From positions 62,001 to 126,000 of the forward strand of contig NZ_DASTAT010000126.1 of NCBI RefSeq assembly GCF_035712445.1: 64,000 nucleotides of DNA, given 5' to 3'. This document shows positions 1 to 8,805 of this stretch, piece by piece (within the stretch, counting starts at the first letter, position 1; each line of letters opens with the position of its first letter). The notes beneath the pieces are model-generated. The model had not been told where the DNA came from. It saw only the letters and a program-made list of their open reading frames with translations, and ran no database searches. The position numbers and the translations under genes were made by a program. The stretch comes from Oligoflexus sp. (GTDB lineage: Bacteria; Bdellovibrionota_B; Oligoflexia; Oligoflexales; Oligoflexaceae).

Positions 1-28
1 AAAAGGCGGCTCCCTTTCGGAACCGCCC
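1..28 (-). terminator. Rho-independent terminator of the S46 peptidase gene
   Basis: Read on the minus strand, a 9-bp stem (positions 19-27 with 5-13, one G-U pair) closes a 5-base loop and is followed by at least four T residues running off the window edge. It lies 17 bases beyond the peptidase stop codon. Confidence 0.8.
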
Positions 29-45
29 TCTTGCAAACAGAACGC

Positions 46-2226
46 TTAGTGCGTCGAACGCTTGTCGTATTTCACGCCCATCTCATCCAGGATGCGATTG
101 GCCTGCGAATACTGATCGAGCACCCACAGCATATACCGCACGTCCACATGAATGGAGCGGGTGAATGCTGGATCGAAGGCCCAATCCGAGATCACGCCAT
201 CAATGGTGCCGTCGAAGACGAGGCCGGTCAGCTCCGCCTTGTCGTTCAGAGTCGCCGAACCGGAGTTGCCGCCGGTGATATCAAGATCGGCGAGGAAGTT
301 CACAGGAACGGTCTTCAAAGATTCCAGCTGATAGTTCGCATAGCGCTTGTCCTTGATCAGCTCCATCTGCTTCGCGGGAACGTTGAAGGGTTCCTTGCCG
401 GTGTTCTTGGCGGCGATTTCTTCCAGCTTGGTGAACGAAGGAAGTTCGACGCCAGCGCGGTTTTTATAGCCCTGAACGGTACCATAGGTGATGCGCAGGG
501 TGGAGTTGGCGTCGGGATAAAGGACTTCGCCCTTCTTCGCTTTGTAAGCGGCCAGGTTCTGCATGTACTGCGAACGGACCTGCTGGAAGCGACCCGAGCG
601 ATCCTTGCCTTCGTTTTCCAGCTTGATGCTGTCGTCATAGGTGGCGACGGCCAGCTGAATGAAAGGATCCTGCGAACTTTCGAAGACCTTGCGATCGGCG
701 TTCGTCAATTCCAGGCGCTGCTTTTCATCGGCCAGGATCGACTTCGCGTAATATCCAGCCAAAGCCTTGCTCTGAGCTGCTGCATCCATGTTGGCAATCG
801 CCTGGATGGGTTTGGGAAGACGCTTTTTGTATTCAGCTTTGGCCTTGCGGACATCGCCGAGTCCCAGTTCCCACAGCGCCTGATCCACTTTAGGATCGAA
901 GCGGCGGGTCATGGCCTGAAGGCCCTGCTTCATCATTTCCAGATCGCGCTCCTGATAGCCGGCTTCACGCTGCTCATCAGGTTTTTGTTTTTCACGCGCC
1001 AGGCGATAAAGGCGAGCCGCGGTGCGGAGCAGGTCCGAATCGGTGGCCTTGCGCAGGACCATGGAATAACGGTCAGCAGCCTGATCTTCAGCCAAAAGCT
1101 TATTCATGGCGGTGACGTTATCCAAAGCGGCTTTGTTTTTCTGCGATTTGAAGAAATCGAGCAGAGCTTTTTCTTCCGCTTTCTTTTGCTTCAGAAGGCC
1201 CATGGCTTCATAGCCTTTCTGTTTGCCTTCGATATTCTTGCTGGTGTTGCTCATACCGGCGAGCTGCGCCGCATACTTGATGCCAAGGTCAGCGTCCTTG
1301 GCTTTGAAGTCCTGAATCAAAGCAATGCGGCGATCCAGGTACTCTTTCATCTGCGGACTGGATTCTTCGAACGAGAATTCCACTTCGTTGGCCAGACGGT
1401 GACGGTTGGTGCGGCCGGGATATCCAGCGACCATCACGAACGAACCGTCGCTCACGCCTTTGGTATCGACTTTCAGGAAACCCTTGGGCTTATAGGGTAC
1501 GTTGTCCTTGCTAAATTCCGCAGGCGCACCTTTCTTATCGACATAGGCGCGATAGAAGGAGAAGTCACCTGTGTGACGTGGCCACATCCAGTTATCAATG
1601 TCACCACCGAACTTGCCGATGGCCGAAGGAGGAGCCTGAACGAGGCGCACATCCTTGATTTCAAGCTGACGGGTCAGGCGGTAGCTGCTTTCGCCGAGGA
1701 ACGAATCGATACGGCAGCGATAGCCTGGCGTTTTTTCACAGCTGTTGATAAGGTCTTTCCGACGCTTTTCAATCGCTTCGTAACGCTTGAGGCCCGTGGT
1801 TTTGTCGAGGCCCTGCAGAAGATCCTTGGTGACGTCCTGAATACTCTCCGTCACGAAGACTCGCGAGCCAGGAGCCGCAGGCAGTTCATCCGCCAGGGTT
1901 TTGGCGTAGAAGCCGTTTTCCAGAAGGTTTCGTTCAGGGCTCGAATTAAATTGGATCGAGCCATAGGCGCAGTGATGGTTGGTCACGACCAGACCCAGGT
2001 CCGAAACGAACGAAGCGCTGCAGCCACCGAGGCTGACGATGGCGTTCATCGGAAACGCGGTCAAATCATTAAGGTTTTCAGGCTTGATGGACAGGCCTTT
2101 GGCTTTCAAATCTTTTTCGATCAGCGGCAACTGTTCTGGCTGCCACATACCTTCCACGGCATAAGCGCCCGAACCTGTCAGTCCTCCAAGGACCATGACC
2201 AGCAGGGGGTTCCGAAACTTTTTCAC
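46..2226 (-). CDS. S46-family dipeptidyl-peptidase, DPP7-like, exported
   Basis: Serine exopeptidase expected to release dipeptides from the N-termini of oligopeptides in the periplasm. A GTG start is chosen because GAGGAG lies 6 bases upstream and the following residues form a signal peptide (KKFRNPLLVMVLGG...AYA). From this start the protein is 726 residues, the usual S46 length. The TNHHC motif puts the catalytic His at residue 85, a conserved GGDIDNWMW...TGDF segment should carry the Asp, and GGNSGSA puts the Ser at 655, matching known DPP7/DPP11 numbering. Residue 673 (in LVFDG) is Gly. DPP7-type enzymes have Gly there and prefer hydrophobic P1, whereas DPP11 has Arg. The substrate preference is therefore an inference. 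It is transcribed divergently from the MFS gene. Confidence 0.92.
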   Translation of the reverse strand: MKKFRNPLLVMVLGGLTGSGAYAVEGMWQPEQLPLIEKDLKAKGLSIKPENLNDLTAFPMNAIVSLGGCSASFVSDLGLVVTNHHCAYGSIQFNSSPERNLLENGFYAKTLADELPAAPGSRVFVTESIQDVTKDLLQGLDKTTGLKRYEAIEKRRKDLINSCEKTPGYRCRIDSFLGESSYRLTRQLEIKDVRLVQAPPSAIGKFGGDIDNWMWPRHTGDFSFYRAYVDKKGAPAEFSKDNVPYKPKGFLKVDTKGVSDGSFVMVAGYPGRTNRHRLANEVEFSFEESSPQMKEYLDRRIALIQDFKAKDADLGIKYAAQLAGMSNTSKNIEGKQKGYEAMGLLKQKKAEEKALLDFFKSQKNKAALDNVTAMNKLLAEDQAADRYSMVLRKATDSDLLRTAARLYRLAREKQKPDEQREAGYQERDLEMMKQGLQAMTRRFDPKVDQALWELGLGDVRKAKAEYKKRLPKPIQAIANMDAAAQSKALAGYYAKSILADEKQRLELTNADRKVFESSQDPFIQLAVATYDDSIKLENEGKDRSGRFQQVRSQYMQNLAAYKAKKGEVLYPDANSTLRITYGTVQGYKNRAGVELPSFTKLEEIAAKNTGKEPFNVPAKQMELIKDKRYANYQLESLKTVPVNFLADLDITGGNSGSATLNDKAELTGLVFDGTIDGVISDWAFDPAFTRSIHVDVRYMLWVLDQYSQANRILDEMGVKYDKRSTH

Positions 2227-2400
2227 CAACGACTCCTCTTCGTGAAAAGAATTTTGCCCTAACCTAGCAAGGAGAAGCCGGTTAGGAAACCGCAAAAAAT
2301 CACGTCTTGCATCGCAACCTGGTATTCCCATGTCCTGGCATAGGTCTTGATGAAAGAGTGAGGAAGATAGTGTATCAAGCCCTGAGCGCCTGAGGTTTCC

Positions 2401-3594
2401 ATGTCTCTGTCAAAATCTAGTATCACTTTGTTATCCCTGGTGTTTTTGTCTCAGGCGTTTTCTTTCGCCGTGACGCTGCTGCCTAATCTTCTGGCAGGAA
2501 CCGGGCTTTTTTCGCCCGTTCAGGCCAGCCTTGTCCTGGCTCTGGCCTCACTGATGTCCGGCTTTTGGCAGCCTCTCATGGGCCGTTGGTTGGATGAGGG
2601 GCGCTTTCTCATCGCCTTCAGCATCATCGCCACTGCCTATGCGTCTGGTATTTTCGCTTTCGTTCTGAACAGCACGTCAACGCTTGCGATCGTCGGCGGC
2701 GCGCTCGCTTTGGTGGTGGCCATGACCACGCTGCGGACCCTGACAGCCTTGGCGATTGTTGGCCGCTTCCAAGGGGAAGAGCGTGCGCACATGGCGGGAA
2801 TCCGCTATCTCGTGTCCAACTTTGCTCTGGGCGTGGCGGCGGCCATCGCGTTTCAATGGCTTCATACGCATCGCACGCTGCTTTTGAGCGTCGACCTTCT
2901 CACGACTTTGATTCTGGGTTCCGGTCTGACCTGGTTTTTGGTCAGAGAACATCGGAAGCAAAAGGATAGCACGGTCAGCAGCGCGGGCAGTCTGGTCGTT
3001 CTGCGCGAAGCCTTTCGCTTGCATGGTCTGCCGATTGCCGGGATCTGTTTGATCACGATCGGCTTCATGGCTCAGGTCACCTATCTGCCGCTGCAGTTGA
3101 CCAAACGCGGTCTCCCGGCCGTGGAATGGAATGCTCTCGTGCTGATCGTGAACACGGTGACGATCGTGGCCGGTATGCGCTTTCTGAGACGCCTGACGCA
3201 AAAGTTGAGCGACGGTCAACGCGGGGCTTTAGGTGCGGGCTTGATTGCGATCGGCCTCGCTCTGGTGCCGCTCGTTTCAAGTCCTGCGGCTTTGGTCGGT
3301 GTGACTTTGATCTGGACCCTGGGCGAGATGATATTCATTCCCTGGGAACAGGTGAAGCTCTATGAATTTTTCGGGCATGCCCAGCCGGGTCTTGCATCCG
3401 GTGCCATCACCTTTGTGATGACGCTCTGCCAGGTGCTGGCGCCGCTGTTCTCGACCATCCTTCTCATGGTGCCAGAGGCTCTGGCCTCTCTGCTCCTTCT
3501 GCTCTTACCCCTGGGTGGTTTCGCGCTCTATCGCTGGGGGGCGCAGCTGCCCGGAATTCATAGGGCCAAAGGGCTTGAAAAGGAAGCCGCTTGA
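2401..3594 (+). CDS. MFS transporter
   Basis: A 397-residue polytopic inner-membrane protein with about 12 hydrophobic segments and a basic central loop (around residues 180-195, REHRKQKD), the layout of the major facilitator superfamily. The first-half loop has the partial motif-A sequence GRWLDEGR after helix 2. Substrate cannot be told; drug/sugar efflux-type MFS proteins have this size. The ATG has a GAGG about 7 bases upstream. It is followed by a hairpin and then a gene for an exported protein on the same strand, so co-transcription is possible. Confidence 0.85.
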   Translation: MSLSKSSITLLSLVFLSQAFSFAVTLLPNLLAGTGLFSPVQASLVLALASLMSGFWQPLMGRWLDEGRFLIAFSIIATAYASGIFAFVLNSTSTLAIVGGALALVVAMTTLRTLTALAIVGRFQGEERAHMAGIRYLVSNFALGVAAAIAFQWLHTHRTLLLSVDLLTTLILGSGLTWFLVREHRKQKDSTVSSAGSLVVLREAFRLHGLPIAGICLITIGFMAQVTYLPLQLTKRGLPAVEWNALVLIVNTVTIVAGMRFLRRLTQKLSDGQRGALGAGLIAIGLALVPLVSSPAALVGVTLIWTLGEMIFIPWEQVKLYEFFGHAQPGLASGAITFVMTLCQVLAPLFSTILLMVPEALASLLLLLLPLGGFALYRWGAQLPGIHRAKGLEKEAA

Positions 3595-3598
3595 CCCT

Positions 3599-3620
3599 AA
3601 GGTGGATGGATATCCACCTT
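3599..3620 (+). promoter_or_regulatory. Perfect hairpin immediately before the SD of the next gene
   Basis: A 9-bp perfect inverted repeat (3599-3607 with 3612-3620, 4-base loop) starts 4 bases after the MFS stop and ends on the base before the GAGGTG ribosome site (3621-3626) of the following gene. There is no T-tract, so it is not a classical terminator. It may limit read-through, protect an mRNA end or modulate translation. Confidence 0.5.
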
Positions 3621-3631
3621 GAGGTGACCCT

Positions 3632-4954
3632 ATGAAAGCAGGGCTTTTGCTCCTGGCTCTGATAGTTACGTCTTACGCAGAAGCTGCAGAATCACCCTAT
3701 GGGCTGACGCTGCAGCTTCCCCTTTACGATAGTGCCGCGAAACAAGTTTCCGGTTTTTCCCCGAGCCTCATGCAGGCGCATGCCCTTACGCAGGACTATT
3801 ACCTGGGTTCGCATCGACTGATTGCGGAACTTTTTGATTCTGCGGATAGCGAGATGGCGCATCCTTTGGAAGGTTTTGCGCTACTGGCCTTTGATTATGT
3901 AAGTGGCATCACACCGCTTGGCCTGTCCTGGCTTCATGAGGAGGCGCACCGTTCGGTATTGAATCAGTATGGGATTCGTAGTCACAATGGTGTTTATGAT
4001 GCGAGCTTGAGTGATAGCAGCATACCCGTTGATGAGGTTACGGATGCGGACCTGATTCGTTTGAAGCGGGATCATCCGGCTGACTTTGTGCGTCTTTCCA
4101 CGGCGGGGATGGAGGCGGAGAGTCAGTTCGCTTTGAATCTGGAAAAGGCGGAGTTTTTTGATCGTGCGCTGCCGCGCCAGCGCTTTCTCATCCTCCTGTC
4201 CCATCTGGGGCCCATCGGCTATCGCAATTTCTGCGACAGTCGCAGCGGGGACGAGGCGACCCGCGAGGATCTGAAGCGCGAGGGTCCCGATGAACTCGAA
4301 CGGGATTTTACCGGTTACGATTGCGTGTCCTATGTTTACGATCTTTTCCGCCCCGATGAAGCGTATGAAGCGCGTGGTCCGCATCCTTCCGGTGTGGGCA
4401 TCGCGCGCTATCGGAGTCGGGATGATCTGACGTCCACCGAAAAGAAATACCTGCATCGCATGGCGATCTATAGCTGGGTGAATCTGGTGGACCCCTTCTG
4501 GTTTCCCGTGAACAGCTGGCAGCTAGGGGATTACCGCTGGACGGCCACTCTTCGGCATCATCTGACTCCCTTTGGTCACAGCTTTGAGCAGAATATTTTC
4601 GTAAAACCTGAGGATGCACGGGAAGGCGGGCATCTTTTTATTGCGCGGCAATATACGAATGACAAAGCCACCCTTCCCGGTTTCGAGTGGCAATGCTTTC
4701 GCTGTCAGGCCTTGGGGAATGGTCGCGCCCTCGATTTGCGATCAGCGCTGTGGTTTCAGCCCAAGGACCTACTCTATCGTAGCAAGCACTGGAAAGCGGG
4801 CGGCTACCTCGCTCTTCAGCTGCAGCAGGATATTCACGATCATGCCCGGATCTTCGGTGAAATCATGACCAAGACCCGGGGTTGGATGGCGGATGAAATC
4901 AATTTGAATCCGGCCACGCATCTGCGCCTCGGTGTGAATCTGCGCGTGAACTGA
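3632..4954 (+). CDS. Exported protein of unknown family with HExxH motif
   Basis: I do not recognise the family. The 440-residue product begins with a signal peptide (residues 1-19, cleavage near AEA). Residues 102-106 read HEEAH, a zinc-metallopeptidase-type HExxH preceded by the hydrophobic LGLSWL, so a metal site is plausible but unproved. Four Cys occur in the mature part, two of them as CFRC near residue 353. The C-terminus (HLRLGVNLRVN) has the alternating pattern of a terminal beta-strand, which could suggest outer-membrane association. The start has GAGGTG 5 bases upstream. A cellulase gene follows 48 bases downstream on the same strand. Confidence 0.7.
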   Translation: MKAGLLLLALIVTSYAEAAESPYGLTLQLPLYDSAAKQVSGFSPSLMQAHALTQDYYLGSHRLIAELFDSADSEMAHPLEGFALLAFDYVSGITPLGLSWLHEEAHRSVLNQYGIRSHNGVYDASLSDSSIPVDEVTDADLIRLKRDHPADFVRLSTAGMEAESQFALNLEKAEFFDRALPRQRFLILLSHLGPIGYRNFCDSRSGDEATREDLKREGPDELERDFTGYDCVSYVYDLFRPDEAYEARGPHPSGVGIARYRSRDDLTSTEKKYLHRMAIYSWVNLVDPFWFPVNSWQLGDYRWTATLRHHLTPFGHSFEQNIFVKPEDAREGGHLFIARQYTNDKATLPGFEWQCFRCQALGNGRALDLRSALWFQPKDLLYRSKHWKAGGYLALQLQQDIHDHARIFGEIMTKTRGWMADEINLNPATHLRLGVNLRVN

Positions 4955-5002
4955 AAAAATGCTATCCTGGAGGGATCGTTTTCTGACAGGAGTGAAGCTG
5001 CA

Positions 5003-6505
5003 ATGAAATATCGTATAGGGGCTGCTCTGATGCTGGCCCTCTATGGAATCGCCTGCGCCCCCACCAATGCCAACAAACGTCGCTACCGTATGGATCAGGA
5101 TCAGTTGGATCCCGATTCGCGGAATCCCGAAACTCCCGCGGGAATGCCGGGCGCGGTCACACCAGGCTCCGGGTCGGGTACAAGGCCGGGTGTTGGACCG
5201 GGTACAAGGCCCGGTACTGGAACGGGTACTGGAACAGGTACTGGAACAGGTACTGGGACGGGTGGATCGACCGGCGGGACGGTCAAGCCTGTGCCGGCTT
5301 ACACGCTGGGGAACAAGGGAAACATTTTTGAGGGGGCCGCGTTTTATATTGATAGCGGCTTTGTGGAAAACCTCACGCGTTCCGCGACAACCTTGCCTCA
5401 GTATGCGGCGCGTATTGAAACCATGAAAAGCTGGGGCGGAACCGGCGTCTGGCTCGATGGGCGCGAGGCGATCAAAACACGGCTCGTGCCGGTTATGGAA
5501 GAGGCGCGGAAGCAGGGGCAAAAAAGCGGAAAGAGCGTGGTCGTTCCACTCGTAATTTATGATCTGCCGAATCGTGATTGCTATGCTTTGGCCTCGAACG
5601 GGGAACTCCTGCTTGCGAATGACGGACTGAATATTTACAAGACAGAGTATATAGACCCCATCGTAAAAATCATTCAACGGTATCCCGATGTGCGCATTGC
5701 AGCCATTATCGAACCCGATTCCTTGCCCAATGCCATTACCAATCGCGGCAAGAAGCAAACCATTGATGGTGAAGGTTGTTCCGATAGGGTCCTTCAGGGT
5801 TATGAAGATGGCATCGCTTACGCGATTCAAAAATTAACTATGCCTCAAACAGCCCTCTATCTGGATGCCGCACACAGCGGTTGGCTGGGATATACGCGCG
5901 AAGCACGCCAGGCCATGATCACAAAATTTAAAGAGGTTGCCACAAAGGCAGGAGGTCTGAATCTAATTCGCGGACTCGCGATCAATGTTGCCAACTATAC
6001 CCCGCTCGATAGCCATGAGGCTCTGCCTTTCCCACCAGGCGCTCCATTCAAAAAGTACTTTGAAGATAATATGATTAAGAGCGAGCACCCATATGCAACA
6101 GAATTATCGCAACTCATGAAAGAGGCTGGCTTTCCCTATGCGCAGATTATTATTGATACGGGGCGCAACGGAGAACCACAATCGCGCTCGGTTTGGGGGA
6201 ATTGGTGTAACATAGCGCGAGCCCGCGTTGGCGAGAAACCACGAAGCCAGCCTCGTCCCGAGGTCGATGCTTATGTGTGGGTGAAGCCCCCGGGAGAATC
6301 AGATGGCAGTTCGGAGAAAGCTCCAGAGAATGCGCCCGTTGCCGATCGCAATAAACGCGCTGATTCCACCTGCGCCTATCACGAAGTGACCAATATAGAC
6401 CCGCTCGACGGCGCGCCGGTAGCCGGAAAATGGTTTCTGAAACACTTCGAAAATCTGATCCGACAACCCGGCGACCGCGTGAACCTCGGTCGAGCCACTC
6501 CCTAA
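5003..6505 (+). CDS. Glycoside hydrolase family 6 cellulase, exported, probable lipoprotein
   Basis: Predicted beta-1,4-glucanase or cellobiohydrolase. The order is a signal peptide ending YGIAC (a loose lipobox, Cys19), a Gly/Thr/Pro-rich linker (about residues 45-95), then a GH6 catalytic domain. GH6 signatures are all present: YDLPNRDC, IEPDSLPN (general-acid Asp), YLDAAHSGWLGY, DTGRNG and VWVKPPGESDGSS (the usual ECDG loop, with Ser for Cys). The length of 500 residues suits one GH6 domain plus a linker; no cellulose-binding module is visible. The ATG has AGGAG 10 bases upstream. It converges with the kinase gene that follows, leaving only 4 bases between the two. Confidence 0.93.
   Translation: MKYRIGAALMLALYGIACAPTNANKRRYRMDQDQLDPDSRNPETPAGMPGAVTPGSGSGTRPGVGPGTRPGTGTGTGTGTGTGTGTGGSTGGTVKPVPAYTLGNKGNIFEGAAFYIDSGFVENLTRSATTLPQYAARIETMKSWGGTGVWLDGREAIKTRLVPVMEEARKQGQKSGKSVVVPLVIYDLPNRDCYALASNGELLLANDGLNIYKTEYIDPIVKIIQRYPDVRIAAIIEPDSLPNAITNRGKKQTIDGEGCSDRVLQGYEDGIAYAIQKLTMPQTALYLDAAHSGWLGYTREARQAMITKFKEVATKAGGLNLIRGLAINVANYTPLDSHEALPFPPGAPFKKYFEDNMIKSEHPYATELSQLMKEAGFPYAQIIIDTGRNGEPQSRSVWGNWCNIARARVGEKPRSQPRPEVDAYVWVKPPGESDGSSEKAPENAPVADRNKRADSTCAYHEVTNIDPLDGAPVAGKWFLKHFENLIRQPGDRVNLGRATP
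5213..5260 (+). repeat. Four tandem 12-bp units in the cellulase linker
   Basis: Four copies of a 12-bp unit (consensus GGTACTGGAACR) encode the Gly-Thr run of the linker. They are preceded by two looser GTRPG-encoding units. Because the unit is a multiple of three, copy-number change would alter linker length without breaking the frame. Confidence 0.9.
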
Positions 6506-6509
6506 GGGT

Positions 6510-8747
6510 TTACGAAGCATGCGAAAGCGGAGGAAGCCTCAAGGTTTCCTCTTCTTCATTTAAAGCCGAGTCAGGGATCTCAATATGGAAGGAAAAATCC
6601 CGAAGATCGGCATCCACTCGCCCCATCAACCTCACCCAGATCGTCCCCTCATGCCGGCTCAAAATATCCCTTACAGCTTCCATCCCCACGCCGCGACCTG
6701 ATGTCTCGGTGACCGTCTGCGCAGTCGAGAAACCTCCACGGAAGATCAATTCCGCCACGTCCTCGGCGCTGGCATCGGAATCCAGAACCTTTTTCTCCAT
6801 ACCCAGGGATCGCAGTTTCGCGAGATCAAGACCGCGACCATCATCCTGAATATCCAGAACCAGTCGGGACCTATGCGCCGCGATCCTGAATGTGATCACG
6901 CCCTGATCACTCTTCCCTTTCCTCACCCGCTCCTCACCCACTTCGATCCCATGATCAATCTGATTGGCCAGAATATGAGAAAGAATCTGATCCAGGATAA
7001 TTTCCGTATCCTGACTGATTAAGAGTGAAGGCCCTTCAATTTCGATTCGAGGCGCGAGCTTGCCAAGCCTTTTGGCAATGTTGGCGGCCGATACCCGATA
7101 GCTGTCCAGAAACTTGACCAGGGAGCAGCGATTGACCTGTCTCAATTTACTTTGAAAAAGCTGGGTCACGCAGGATGTGCTCTGAACCTCACGATCACCC
7201 ATGGCCGTCACCAGTTCATCTGAAGTCAAAAGGATCTTCTGCCCTCCATAGAGCAGCACGATCGTGCTCATATGCCGATGGAATCTTTGCCAGCAGTTCA
7301 AATATTCCCGGGCCAGGGCCAGACACTCCTCGATTTGCTTGGAATAGCCCGGCGACAGTTCAAAAAGAAAACCTTCCGCCAGATGCACCGAGCTGGAGAG
7401 TTCCCGAAGACCCAGAGTCCGTGCTTCCCCTTTGATGGTATGCAGCGTGAGTTTATGATCCTTATGGATCGCCTGAACATCCCGCGACTCATCCAGAGAA
7501 CCATGAATGCCTGCCAAGGATGCAATGCAGCGTTCCAGATTGCGCTGAACCTTATGCTCGCTCTGAATCGCCAGCAATTCTTCAATAATCGTGATGCGCT
7601 GCTTCTGGATATTGAGCATGCGCTCATTCTTTTTCTCCTGACTCACGTCCAGGATGGTGATAAGCAGACCAAAGCATAGCCCCTGGTCATTGAGTTTGGG
7701 CGTCCAGGTGATGCTCAGGAATTTCTCTTTGAAAGAAACTTCACGCGGCAGGGAATCCTCGTTCAATTCAAAGGAAAGCACCGTCTGCCCCAGGATCGCC
7801 TGCACAGCCTGCCAGGCCTGATCCTTCTTATCCGCATGCATGCTGCAGGGCTTCAGAAGGACATCATAAAGACTCTGTCCCACGATGCTTTCCTGTTCCA
7901 GGATACCGCGCGTATGATCCGAGTAGTTCGGGAGTATGCAGCCGGATTCATCGATCATCAAAAGCCCCTGCGGAATGGTATCAAGCAGGAACTGAATCTC
8001 TTTTTGACGACGGCGCGCGAGGTCCTCATTCTTTCGGGATTGAAAAGCATAGGAGTCCGAGACCCACTTCAGTAAAGATCCCAGGAGGTAGGTGCTGATC
8101 AGTCCGAACAGCTCCATGAACCCACCGAAATCAGCGGAACCATAGTGAATCATCATGAAAAGAAGCGGCATGGGCGCGCTCAGGATGGCCAGCATGAGTC
8201 CCATGCGAAAGGTCAGAACGATCGTAAAGCCCGTCAGGACCATATAAAGCCAGATTTCGATATGGGCATCGAAGGATTCTTTGGATGTGCACCCAATCAC
8301 GAAAACAGTCATGATGGTCGCAAGAGCCAGATGAAGGCAACCACGGAGCCTTGTGCTGTAATCCTGCCGTGACTCGACCCTTGAATAATGGATCGCAAGC
8401 CCCATCATCACCGCACTGCACCAGCTGATGTTGAAGGTCAGCCAAGGGTCGCGGGCGTGAAAGGCGATCCCCAGGTAAAAAAACAGGGCGAAAATGGGCA
8501 AAAGGAAAAGGCAAAGATGGGCGAAGCGAATCAGGCCATCGCGAAAGTCAGCGTCTTTCACGAAAAAAAGTCGGAAAGTCCCCAGAAAACCAGGCCCCTG
8601 GCGTTCCCCTCGCAGAGCTGAGACGGCCAGCGTGAGCAAAATAAGGAAAAAATGCGAGACAAAGCGTCCCTCATCAATATCCTGCTCGATGTTCCGCCGC
8701 CAGATGCTTTTCATAGGTGCCCAGGTCTCGTCAGGGAATGACTCCAA
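6510..8747 (-). CDS. Membrane PAS-Hpt-CheA-like histidine kinase
   Basis: About six or seven membrane segments (residues 32-230) precede a PAS region (about 250-370), a coiled stretch, an Hpt-like domain with His436 in LHTIKGEAR, and a CheA-type ATPase domain. The latter shows an N-box (ANQIDHG), DDGRGLD, GGFST and SGRGVGMEAV. The CheW-binding P5 domain is absent; the protein ends soon after the ATPase fold. It probably senses through its membrane or PAS part and passes phosphate to an unlinked regulator, which is inference. The TTG start has AGGA 4 bases upstream; ATG at 8714 is an alternative. Its nearest relative in the window is the kinase at 55326. Confidence 0.85.
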   Translation of the reverse strand: MESFPDETWAPMKSIWRRNIEQDIDEGRFVSHFFLILLTLAVSALRGERQGPGFLGTFRLFFVKDADFRDGLIRFAHLCLFLLPIFALFFYLGIAFHARDPWLTFNISWCSAVMMGLAIHYSRVESRQDYSTRLRGCLHLALATIMTVFVIGCTSKESFDAHIEIWLYMVLTGFTIVLTFRMGLMLAILSAPMPLLFMMIHYGSADFGGFMELFGLISTYLLGSLLKWVSDSYAFQSRKNEDLARRRQKEIQFLLDTIPQGLLMIDESGCILPNYSDHTRGILEQESIVGQSLYDVLLKPCSMHADKKDQAWQAVQAILGQTVLSFELNEDSLPREVSFKEKFLSITWTPKLNDQGLCFGLLITILDVSQEKKNERMLNIQKQRITIIEELLAIQSEHKVQRNLERCIASLAGIHGSLDESRDVQAIHKDHKLTLHTIKGEARTLGLRELSSSVHLAEGFLFELSPGYSKQIEECLALAREYLNCWQRFHRHMSTIVLLYGGQKILLTSDELVTAMGDREVQSTSCVTQLFQSKLRQVNRCSLVKFLDSYRVSAANIAKRLGKLAPRIEIEGPSLLISQDTEIILDQILSHILANQIDHGIEVGEERVRKGKSDQGVITFRIAAHRSRLVLDIQDDGRGLDLAKLRSLGMEKKVLDSDASAEDVAELIFRGGFSTAQTVTETSGRGVGMEAVRDILSRHEGTIWVRLMGRVDADLRDFSFHIEIPDSALNEEEETLRLPPLSHAS

Positions 8748-8805
8748 CTTTTCCTATGTTAGCACGGGTCACAAGGCGATAATTGCCTGAACCCGCAATG
8801 CCCCC

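Noticed and set aside
31..2262. 743-codon open frame on the plus strand opposite the S46 peptidase
   Set aside because: It is fully antisense to a gene with signal peptide, catalytic motifs and terminator; the composition reflects the GC-rich wobble positions of the true gene.
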